Shown: positions 1-5,256 of the stretch, in pieces
How the letters are laid out: every line of letters starts with the position of its first letter
Numbering within the stretch: the stretch's first letter is position 1
Assembly: GCA_003521815.1 (NCBI GenBank)
Contig: DPHE01000095.1
Span: 19,738-25,209, forward strand
DNA: 5,472 nucleotides
Direction: 5' to 3'
Source: Colwellia sp.
Lineage (GTDB): Bacteria; Pseudomonadota; Gammaproteobacteria; Enterobacterales; Alteromonadaceae
Notes under the pieces: generated by a model
The model's database searches: none
The model's input: only the letters and a program-made list of their open reading frames with translations
What the model was told of the DNA's origin: nothing
Position numbers and translations under genes: made by a program

Positions 1-367
1 TAAACCTTGACCATGACAATAATAACGCTCTAAAGTCTTCAATACCACAGGCCGCGCTTTCATTGTTATCGTAATGAATATGATCAACTGTTAACATTTC
101 AGATAGAGGTTCCTCATTATTTAAGCTAACATTCGAGTGAATTTCCACGTCACCTTGGCTAATAGCAACTGAATATTCATGGCCAGTAATAACAACTTCA
201 CTTTTATTACCTTTTTCCACATTATCAATGGCGGTTAACAGTTGTGCTAACTTAGCACTATCATTTCCAAGCTCAACTTCAATCCACGGACCAACTACTT
301 CATGCTCTAAAGAAAAGCGTGCTTTGGCCTCACCTGTTATTGCATCATGTATAAATTCATATTCCAT
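1..367 (-). CDS. yacL: YacL (UPF0231) family protein, C-terminal end cut off by window
   Basis: Reading leftwards from the ATG at 367-365 gives 122 open codons that run off the left edge. The protein starts MEYEFIHD, has HEVVGPW at residues 22-28, GHEY at 62-65 and CGIEDF at 107-112. These match, in order, the E. coli YacL landmarks as I remember them (MDYEFLRD, HEVVGHW, GHEY, CGVEDF). E. coli YacL is about 120 residues, so only a few C-terminal residues should be missing. The family is small, acidic and cytoplasmic, lies next to acnB in E. coli, and has no established function. No strong Shine-Dalgarno is visible (weak AAGTGG about 7 bases upstream), but the N-terminal match supports this start. 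A candidate promoter lies about 50 bases upstream. Family assignment is firm; function is unknown. Confidence 0.88.
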   Translation of the reverse strand, partial: MEYEFIHDAITGEAKARFSLEHEVVGPWIEVELGNDSAKLAQLLTAIDNVEKGNKSEVVITGHEYSVAISQGDVEIHSNVSLNNEEPLSEMLTVDHIHYDNNESAACGIEDFRALLLSWSRF

Positions 368-415
368 AAGTTTACCACTTCAACTTGCTTTATAATCTAT
401 GACTAACATTTCTGT

Positions 416-444
416 ATTGTAGCAAACGATTAAACTTTTAGTAA
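416..444 (-). promoter_or_regulatory. Candidate sigma-70 promoter for yacL
   Basis: On the minus strand, TACAAT (421-416) is a five-of-six match to the -10 consensus. TTACTA (444-439) stands exactly 17 bases upstream as a weak -35. The -10 lies about 50 bases before the yacL ATG. An AT-only inverted repeat (TTTCTTTT at 451-458, AAAAGAAA at 461-468) sits just upstream, where an UP-like element could be. The -35 is poor and the region is AT-rich, so this is only a candidate. Confidence 0.35.
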
Positions 445-610
445 TATCGTTTTCTTTTAAAAAAGAAAGCTTAATACAATTTTAACAAAAATAAACTCGT
501 AACCATAAAGTCACTATTCTATCCATATATAAGATCATTTTTCGCCAAAAGTGGCCATTATATTTTACATGCCCCTTATACCCTATTAAAGTGATGAATT
601 GATTATCTAC

Positions 611-622
611 GCTTTATAAAGC
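611..622. repeat. Perfect 12-base palindrome GCTTTATAAAGC
   Basis: The two strands read the same over these 12 bases. It lies about 100 bases upstream of the small rightward gene and could be a protein binding site. It also contains a TATA-rich core that could arise by chance in AT-rich DNA. No second copy was noticed in the window; a partial resemblance (GCTTTATAA) occurs near 388 upstream of yacL. Confidence 0.45.
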
Positions 623-720
623 TTATTTCACATCCACTATTATATATTCGTGCAGTAAATGTATGTTAAAAAAGTTACAATACCTCTTATTAATTATGTG
701 TCTATTGAGTGAATCTACGT

Positions 721-1020
721 ATGAAAATGAGTAAAATATGCCAACGTTTGAATAAAAAATTATTGGCTGTATTAGCCAAAATTAATGAAGAGGCAAAGCA
801 AATCGATGGTTTTACCCATTTAAGTCATACTGTTCAGTTCGATTACTTCCCTGGCAGTTTGTTAGTGCATTGCCATTTTAGTAAAGCACAACTGCTGCGT
901 GTTGCACAGAACAGTCATGTTGAAACCAAATTACAAAAACAATTGCAAAAATTACTTTTAAAACAAGGGATCGTCTTAAAAGATCCTAAAATCAACTTAA
1001 ACCTGCAAGGTCCGTCTTAG
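721..1020 (+). CDS. Small basic hypothetical protein
   Basis: This encodes 99 residues from the ATG at 721, or 103 from an in-frame GTG at 709. I prefer 721 because ATG is the commoner start and a weak Shine-Dalgarno-like GAGTGA (707-712) precedes it by 8 bases, while the GTG has none. A further ATG at 727 is possible. The protein is lysine-rich and soluble, with no signal peptide or membrane segment. Residues 8-28 look helical, a central block GFTHLSHTVQFDYFPGSLLV covers residues 30-49, and the C-terminal half is rich in K, Q and L. The central block recalls a family of small proteins in marine gammaproteobacteria that is sometimes auto-named 'Fis family regulator'. I see no helix-turn-helix here and do not assign that function. 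It is a single-gene unit with a likely terminator after it. Confidence 0.7.
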   Translation: MKMSKICQRLNKKLLAVLAKINEEAKQIDGFTHLSHTVQFDYFPGSLLVHCHFSKAQLLRVAQNSHVETKLQKQLQKLLLKQGIVLKDPKINLNLQGPS

Positions 1021-1038
1021 TCTCAACTCATAGGGGTT

Positions 1039-1066
1039 AGTTGCCACAAAACGGGCGGCTTTTATA
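1039..1066 (+). terminator. Likely intrinsic terminator of the small gene
   Basis: Eighteen bases after the stop codon, AGTTGCC (1039-1045) pairs with GGCGGCT (1054-1060). This gives a 7-bp stem with two G-U pairs and an 8-base loop, followed by TTTT (1060-1063). An outer GGTT (1035-1038) and AACC (1067-1070) could extend pairing. The U-run is short, so strength is uncertain. Confidence 0.5.
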
Positions 1067-1289
1067 AACCAATCATCATTATTTATCCCAAAAAGAACAA
1101 ACTAAGTATTAAGATATAATGTTCATTAAGGTCCACTATCGTATAATTGTGGCCAAAAAATGCATTTATAATCTACCGCAACTAAGCTCAACAAAGTACT
1201 ATAAACAGTCCTTTTAGGGGCGGTAAATAAGTATATAAACGCGTCTTTTCTCTGGCCAATAGTTATTATTTCAATAGCACTTTATGCTC
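1067..1289. other. Spacer with no recognisable gene
   Basis: About 220 bases lie between the small gene's terminator and the true 3' end of the peroxidase gene. I see only short chance open frames (for example 32 codons from the ATG near 1119). There is a distant 6-base inverted repeat, TACCGC at 1174-1179 and GCGGTA at 1220-1225, but no U-run follows it on either strand. No convincing terminator for the leftward peroxidase gene is visible. Confidence 0.55.
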
Positions 1290-1415
1290 TTATAAAAAAT
1301 TGCCATCACCATCAATAGCATTAATGCGTAATGTATCAGGATTCTCGTCACTTGCATCAGGGATCCACTTACCCAAGCACTCTCTATCTTCAACACAAGC
1401 ATCCGTTAGCACCTC
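1290..1415 (-). pseudogene. Out-of-frame C-terminal tail of the di-heme peroxidase
   Basis: Downstream of the break in the peroxidase frame, the neighbouring frame stays open for 41 codons and ends at the TAA 1292-1290. It reads EVLTDACVEDRECLGKW and then on to DENPDTLRINAIDGDGN near the end. A segment of the LTDPCV...C...W type is what I expect at the C-terminus of this peroxidase subfamily, following the LLAFL helix that ends the upstream frame. It has two cysteines (C-x5-C) that could form a periplasmic disulfide. It has no start or ribosome site of its own. It is therefore the displaced end of the peroxidase gene, not a separate gene. Confidence 0.78.
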
Positions 1416-2866
1416 AAGAAAGCCAACAATTCTGCAACCTGAATATCGGTTAAGCTAATATCTTCAATGCTAGTAATACCAACCGCTCTATTAGCCACAA
1501 GCTTATCAATCACAAGCTGAGTGTTAATAACCATATCAACCGCTTGAATATTGGGTTCTAGTTGAGAGAAGTCATAATTGTCCAATTCTTCTTGAGGGTT
1601 TAAATGAGTACGAACCGCTTGCTCAAGTGTTGCTGAACCTCCTGCATGTCCCCAAGGACCTGTCGCTGTAACATTAAGTAGTGAAGGTGTTCTAAACGCA
1701 TACTTGTCTTTTTCATCTCGTGTTTCACGGAATCGACCAAAATCTTCAGTGCCATAATCACCATCACCTTTACCTCGTCCTATTTGAACCATACCGATGA
1801 CATGAAAACGTTCATCGGTAAAAAAATCGCCTGAATGACAAGCACTACAATTTGCACCACCATCTTGACTAGTGTTAAAGAATAATTTTGCACCTCGTTT
1901 CGCCACTTCACTAATTGCAGAATCGTCACCTTGCACATATTTTTTCCAGGGTGTTTCGATAAACACCTGAGAACGTTCATATTCACCAATAGCATGAGTA
2001 ATATTGTCAAACGTAATTAATTCTTCTGCGGTTCCATCTGGAGCTGAAAAGGCTTCTTTAAACTCCGTTAACCAATTATTAACAATTAACATTCCACCTA
2101 ATGGGTTACCATAATCACCTAAACGTTGTGCTAAATTTTGCCTAACTTCGGCATTATTTGTCCCTTCAAAGTTACTGAAATTTTTCATCTCTTCTTTGGA
2201 CGTCACCGGAAACCTAGCTTGTGTCGATACCAAATTTTGACCTGCCTCACTATCACTTTCTCCAAAAGGAACGTCTGGTGTGCGAATTCCTAAGTCGTCA
2301 TCACCCCCCATTTTAGGCGTTTTACCTAAGCTTTCTAATCTGCCATCATGAAACAAGAAATTATCCCATAATGCGACATTAAAGGTTGTTGGTAAGTTTC
2401 TAGGCACCGTGGGACCGCCATCAAAATGCTCGCCATTTCCACTATGAATTCGACCAGGTCCTAGCAAATCGACTACATCAGCATCAACACCAATAGCTAA
2501 AGCAAGATCATCACCACCACCTAACACAGGGTGATGACAGGTAACACAAGCAGAATCAAAATCACCACCTAAACTTTTAGTAAAAAAAAGTTTCATACCT
2601 AACTGAGCTTTAGGTTCCTTGATATCAGGTAATATTCTTCCTGTACTCGGATCTCCTGTCAGGTTTTTGGTAATAATTATTGATCTAATATCCGCATCTA
2701 TGGTTGATAGCACGGGGTCAACAGGAAGCACTACATCCGGTTTATTATCATTACAACCAGATAGAAATAGTGATAGAGCAAGAAAAAAGGAGCCCTTTTT
2801 TAAAGTCTGTTTTTTGAAAACGGAGTTAGCAGGAAATTGAAATTGAGGTGAGTAATTGAGATACAT
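1406..2866 (-). CDS. Di-heme cytochrome c peroxidase (MauG/CcpA superfamily) lipoprotein, frameshifted near the 3' end
   Basis: Predicted 486 residues. The start is well supported: AAGGA lies 8 bases before the ATG. A hydrophobic stretch (27-37) ends in the lipobox LSGC, so Cys38 should be lipidated and the protein exported to the periplasmic face. Two CXXCH heme c sites are present, at 107-111 (CVTCH) and 340-344 (CSACH). Family landmarks include FHDGR at 172-176, QARFPVTSKEEM at 216-227, FRTPSLLNV at 391-399 and TGPWGHAG at 402-409. Such proteins use two c-type hemes to reduce H2O2 or to oxidise a partner; the substrate here is unknown. Classical bacterial CCPs are about 320-350 residues, so this belongs to a longer subfamily, with extra Asp/Gly-rich sequence around 114-155 and 185-210. 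The frame ends in LLAFLRC, but the expected tail continues in another frame to 1290; restoring one base gives about 525 residues. Both heme sites are intact. Confidence 0.88.
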   Translation of the reverse strand: MYLNYSPQFQFPANSVFKKQTLKKGSFFLALSLFLSGCNDNKPDVVLPVDPVLSTIDADIRSIIITKNLTGDPSTGRILPDIKEPKAQLGMKLFFTKSLGGDFDSACVTCHHPVLGGGDDLALAIGVDADVVDLLGPGRIHSGNGEHFDGGPTVPRNLPTTFNVALWDNFLFHDGRLESLGKTPKMGGDDDLGIRTPDVPFGESDSEAGQNLVSTQARFPVTSKEEMKNFSNFEGTNNAEVRQNLAQRLGDYGNPLGGMLIVNNWLTEFKEAFSAPDGTAEELITFDNITHAIGEYERSQVFIETPWKKYVQGDDSAISEVAKRGAKLFFNTSQDGGANCSACHSGDFFTDERFHVIGMVQIGRGKGDGDYGTEDFGRFRETRDEKDKYAFRTPSLLNVTATGPWGHAGGSATLEQAVRTHLNPQEELDNYDFSQLEPNIQAVDMVINTQLVIDKLVANRAVGITSIEDISLTDIQVAELLAFLRC

Positions 2867-3232
2867 ATTAATTTTCCTTCTTATCGACTTATAATCAAAT
2901 TCTTAACAACTAATTTTAAGTTGATTATCTATACATAAATCAGGCCCGAGTCAACAAGCTTTAATACAGCCCATAGGACAGGTTTATCTAGAAAAATATA
3001 TTTTTATTCGCTCATTGTAAAAATATATACAGCCTTGCATTTACATATTCTCATGCATCGCGATCACCTAATTAACCGCACCGCATCATAGTATTATGTA
3101 ATTAAACGAGTTTACCTGAACAAAGAGAGGTTAACAGGTTTGGGTTGATGTTCATTTTCTTTACAGTGGATAAAGTGCTAATAATATTAATTAATACTTT
3201 GAGTCTAATATCATTGGTTAACTGATAAATAG

Positions 3233-3276
3233 TCTGTTAACTTTAATATTTTCATTAATTAAATTCTATTAACTTT
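3233..3276 (+). repeat. Direct repeat TCTRTTAACTTT, two copies 32 bases apart, upstream of parA
   Basis: TCTGTTAACTTT (3233-3244) and TCTATTAACTTT (3265-3276) match at 11 of 12 bases. The second copy ends 7 bases before the parA -10 hexamer. Two more GTTAAC cores lie upstream, at 3130-3135 and 3217-3222. The spacing of 32 bases is about three helical turns, as expected for operators bound on one DNA face. GTTAAC also occurs inside genes in this window, so chance is a real alternative. Confidence 0.45.
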
Positions 3277-3283
3277 GTGATAT

Positions 3284-3289
3284 TATAAT
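3284..3289 (+). promoter_or_regulatory. Candidate -10 element of the parA promoter
   Basis: A perfect TATAAT lies 61 bases before the parA GTG. No good -35 stands 16-18 bases upstream (AAATTC at 17), so the promoter would be weak or activator-dependent. Initiation near 3296 would give a leader of about 55 bases. Confidence 0.45.
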
Positions 3290-3350
3290 CGCACTTAAAT
3301 TAGAGCTAAGTAACGTTTTCAATATAGATAATTAATTCGAGGTTGATATA

Positions 3351-4115
3351 GTGCGCAGATTGATTTTTAACAAAAAAGGTGGGGTGGGTAAAACTAGTAT
3401 TGTGTGTAATTTAGCCGCTGTAAGTGCTATGTCGGGTAAGAAAACCTTGGTAATAGATTTAGATCCACAGGCTAATTCAAGTCATTATTTGTTAGGAGAT
3501 CAAGCTTGTGATCTTTCCGTTGCTGATTTTTTAAATCAAAGTGTCGGATTCTTTGGCACCGCGCGTGGAGCAGAAGAGTTTGTATTCAAAACCCCGTTTG
3601 AAAATCTTTTCATTATGCCTGCATGCGATAAACTACCTGAAATAGAGCATAAACTAGAATCTCGCTACAAAATTTTTGCATTACGCAAAGCGATGGAAGC
3701 GCTAGAGGAATTTTATGATGAAATATACATTGATACACCGCCAGCGTTAAACTTTTATACTAAATCTGCATTGATCGGCGCTGACAGAGTGTTAATTCCT
3801 TTTGATTGTGATGCTTTTTCTCGCCACTCTTTAGAAAGTGTTACCGCTGCGATTAATGAAATATGTGAAGATCACAATAACGATTTAGTTATTGAAGGTG
3901 TAATCGTTAATCAATTTCAACCACGAGCAAAGCTACCAAAACAATTAGTAGATGAATTAATTGAAGCAGGTTATCCCATTATACCTGTAATGCTAAATAG
4001 TTCGGTAAAAATGCGCGAGTCTCATCAACATGCAATGCCATTACCTTATTTTGCACCTAAACATAATTTAACACGACAATTTAAAGCGCTTTATGACTTC
4101 ATTGAAAACCCATAA
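3351..4115 (+). CDS. ParA-family P-loop ATPase with no adjacent parB
   Basis: The protein is 254 residues from a GTG start. GAGG (3339-3342) lies 8 bases before the GTG, which fixes it. It carries the deviant Walker A KGGVGKTS at 9-16, with signature Lys9 and phosphate-binding Lys14. Walker A' is VIDLDPQAN at 34-42 and Walker B is DEIYIDTPP at 123-131. The C-terminal half has VIVNQFQPR followed by PVMLNSSVKMRESH, typical of chromosomal ParA/MinD-type ATPases. Such proteins dimerise with ATP and position DNA or large complexes. The length fits small ParA proteins that lack an N-terminal DNA-binding HTH, so self-regulation in the manner of long ParA proteins is less likely. The downstream gene is convergent pfkA and upstream is a divergent peroxidase gene, so no parB or cargo gene is adjacent. 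Codon use looks like that of its neighbours. Family is certain; the cargo is unknown. Confidence 0.9.
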   Translation: MRRLIFNKKGGVGKTSIVCNLAAVSAMSGKKTLVIDLDPQANSSHYLLGDQACDLSVADFLNQSVGFFGTARGAEEFVFKTPFENLFIMPACDKLPEIEHKLESRYKIFALRKAMEALEEFYDEIYIDTPPALNFYTKSALIGADRVLIPFDCDAFSRHSLESVTAAINEICEDHNNDLVIEGVIVNQFQPRAKLPKQLVDELIEAGYPIIPVMLNSSVKMRESHQHAMPLPYFAPKHNLTRQFKALYDFIENP

Positions 4116-4122
4116 CAGCGAT

Positions 4123-4164
4123 TAAAAAAATAAAAATAAACCGCTAATATTGATTTTGCGCGGT
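4123..4164 (-). terminator. Likely intrinsic terminator of pfkA overlapping its stop codon
   Basis: On the minus strand, ACCGC (4164-4160) pairs with GCGGT (4144-4140) across a 15-base loop that can partly fold itself. A T-rich tail (TTATTTTTATTTTTTT) follows to about 4123. The 5' arm lies in the last codons of pfkA and the 3' arm includes the last base of its TAG. The tail fills the 28-base gap to parA. The short stem makes this a moderate call. Confidence 0.5.
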
Positions 4165-5178
4165 CAATGCCAAGATATTTGTCTGGGCATCAATAAGTTG
4201 CTTACTCACCACTTTGCGATGTTTAACTGCTTGTTCAAGTGCTATATAACAAGTAGCACTATGTTGCTCTGCAATCATAATATGGTTTTCTCCTGCCATA
4301 ATAGCTTGTACTGCGGCAACTCCCATCTTTGTTGCTAATAACCTATCTTTAGGTACAGGCGAGCCACCTCGTTGAATATGCCCTAACACACAAGCCGTGC
4401 ACTCAATACCTGCCGATTTTTTCAGCTTTTTTGCCAGCTCAATAGCGCCACCTGGCCATAAATTTTCAGCGATCACAATAATATAGCTACTATGGCGGTT
4501 TTGCTGAGCATATTTGATTTCAGCTGCCAATATTTCAAGTTTACTTTGTTGTTCAGCCACAGAGAAATTTTCAAAAGATAGTACTTGTTCCGCACCGCAA
4601 GCAATACCTACATTAAAGGTGATATGACCGCTATGTCGTCCCATTACCTCAACAAGAAAAACTCGCTCAAAAGCATCAGCGGTATCGCGTATTTTATCAA
4701 TCGCTTCAATAGCAGTGTTCACCGCCGTTGCAAAGCCTATGGTAAAGTCAGTACCATCAAGATCATTATCAATAGTGCCTGGAATGCCAATCAACTGACC
4801 TCGCCAAAAGTCTTTCAGTGCTAATAATCCGTTAAAAGAGCCATCACCACCTATAACAATTAACGCATCAATATTTTCTTTTTTCAATGTTTTTGCTGCT
4901 TGTTGAAGGCCATCTTCCGTTAGCATTTTCTGACAACGAGCACTTTTTAAAAAAGTACCGCCACGATGAATAATACTATTAACATCACTAAGCTCTATAA
5001 GCTTTGCTTGATTAATACTTTCAGCACAAATTAAACCGTTATAACCATAATAAAAACCCATTACATCGATGTGATAATGATGAGCAGCCAACACAACAGA
5101 TCGTATAGCGGCATTCATGCCTGGGGCATCACCACCACTGGTTAAGATACCAATGCGTTTACTCTGGATATTGGACAT
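4144..5178 (-). CDS. pfkA: ATP-dependent 6-phosphofructokinase
   Basis: The product phosphorylates fructose 6-phosphate to fructose 1,6-bisphosphate, the committed step of glycolysis, as a cytoplasmic, usually tetrameric enzyme. It has 344 residues against 320 in E. coli PfkA. AGGA lies 9 bases before the ATG. Motifs in order: GILTSGGDAPGMNAAIR at 10-26, GGTFLKSAR at 73-81, GGDGS at 110-114, PGTIDND at 133-139 with catalytic Asp137, MGR at 179-181, Glu238, and GHIQRGGSP at 266-274. Glycine in both GGDGS and PGTIDND indicates ATP rather than pyrophosphate as donor. By my remembered alignment to E. coli, effector-site residues R25, R54, K211 and K213 become Leu30, Leu63, Asn227 and His229, and the substrate-phosphate ligand R243 becomes Thr261. 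Allosteric behaviour may therefore differ. It lies 78 bases after feoB on the same strand but seems to have its own promoter. Confidence 0.95.
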   Translation of the reverse strand: MSNIQSKRIGILTSGGDAPGMNAAIRSVVLAAHHYHIDVMGFYYGYNGLICAESINQAKLIELSDVNSIIHRGGTFLKSARCQKMLTEDGLQQAAKTLKKENIDALIVIGGDGSFNGLLALKDFWRGQLIGIPGTIDNDLDGTDFTIGFATAVNTAIEAIDKIRDTADAFERVFLVEVMGRHSGHITFNVGIACGAEQVLSFENFSVAEQQSKLEILAAEIKYAQQNRHSSYIIVIAENLWPGGAIELAKKLKKSAGIECTACVLGHIQRGGSPVPKDRLLATKMGVAAVQAIMAGENHIMIAEQHSATCYIALEQAVKHRKVVSKQLIDAQTNILALTAQNQY

Positions 5179-5219
5179 GTCGATGTTTCCTGTTATCTTA
5201 ATTTTACTCTACTAAGAAA

Positions 5220-5228
5220 ACTATACCA
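5220..5228 (-). promoter_or_regulatory. Candidate extended -10 promoter of pfkA
   Basis: The minus strand reads TGGTATAGT (5228-5220), which fits the extended -10 form TGnTATAnT. It lies about 42 bases before the pfkA ATG and after the feoB stop. The -35 position (about 5243-5248) has a poor hexamer and is covered by a palindrome, which fits an extended -10 promoter that does not need a -35. Confidence 0.45.
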
Positions 5229-5240
5229 CACCGTAAATTT

Positions 5241-5250
5241 TTAGCGCTAA
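5241..5250. repeat. Perfect 10-base palindrome TTAGCGCTAA over the pfkA -35 region
   Basis: The site reads the same on both strands and lies between the feoB stop and the pfkA -10, where a repressor could block polymerase. An imperfect further copy (AAGCGTTA, 5252-5259) is adjacent. A weak hairpin of 4 bp can form with it, but A rather than T residues follow on the minus strand, so it is not a standard feoB terminator. It resembles no Cra or HexR site that I recognise. Confidence 0.45.
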
Positions 5251-5256
5251 TAAGCG

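Larger units (their letters stand above)
368..708. other. Divergent intergenic region, no gene seen
   Basis: About 340 AT-rich bases separate yacL (leftward) from the small rightward gene. Both genes must be controlled from here. I see only very short open frames and no RNA gene. Recognisable pieces are the candidate yacL promoter, the AT-only inverted repeat at 451-468, and a perfect 12-base palindrome at 611-622. A TACAAT at 676-681 could be a -10 for the small gene, but no acceptable -35 stands at 16-18 bases from it. Confidence 0.6.
2867..3350. other. Divergent intergenic region between peroxidase gene and parA
   Basis: These 484 AT-rich bases separate two genes read outwards, so both promoters should be here. 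On the parA side are a perfect TATAAT and several TTAAC motifs, described separately. On the peroxidase side only weak promoter-like hexamers were found, such as GATTAT near 2894-2899. A 25-codon open frame at 3148-3225 is discussed under rejected items. No RNA gene, riboswitch or mobile-element end is recognisable. Confidence 0.55.

Noticed and set aside
451..468. TTTCTTTT/AAAAGAAA inverted repeat as a terminator.
   Set aside because: It is almost all A-T with a 2-base gap, lies upstream of both flanking genes, and would make no stable hairpin.
1174..1225. TACCGC...GCGGTA inverted repeat as a terminator for the peroxidase gene.
   Set aside because: The arms are 40 bases apart with only 6 paired bases, and no T-run follows on the minus strand.
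1408..1420. Programmed -1 ribosomal frameshift as the explanation for the split peroxidase frame.
   Set aside because: No X XXY YYZ slippery heptamer is present at GCTTTCTTGAGG and no clear stimulatory stem follows, so a one-base deletion or assembly error is simpler.
1780..2010. 76-residue minus-strand open frame inside the peroxidase gene.
   Set aside because: It overlaps the clear peroxidase frame, including the second heme site, in a different frame and has no recognisable features.
2619..2840. 73-residue plus-strand open frame opposite the peroxidase N-terminus.
   Set aside because: It is antisense to the signal peptide region of a well-supported gene and looks like a shadow of its codons.
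3148..3225. 25-codon open frame starting MFIFFTVDKVLIIL, hydrophobic, with AGG 9 bases upstream; could be a small membrane peptide or leader.
   Set aside because: It lies in AT-rich intergenic DNA where short hydrophobic frames arise easily, it ends well before parA, and nothing else supports translation.
4150..4824. Plus-strand open frames of 62 and 79 residues (4150-4338 and 4585-4824).
   Set aside because: Both are antisense to pfkA, whose motifs cover the region; they are composition shadows.
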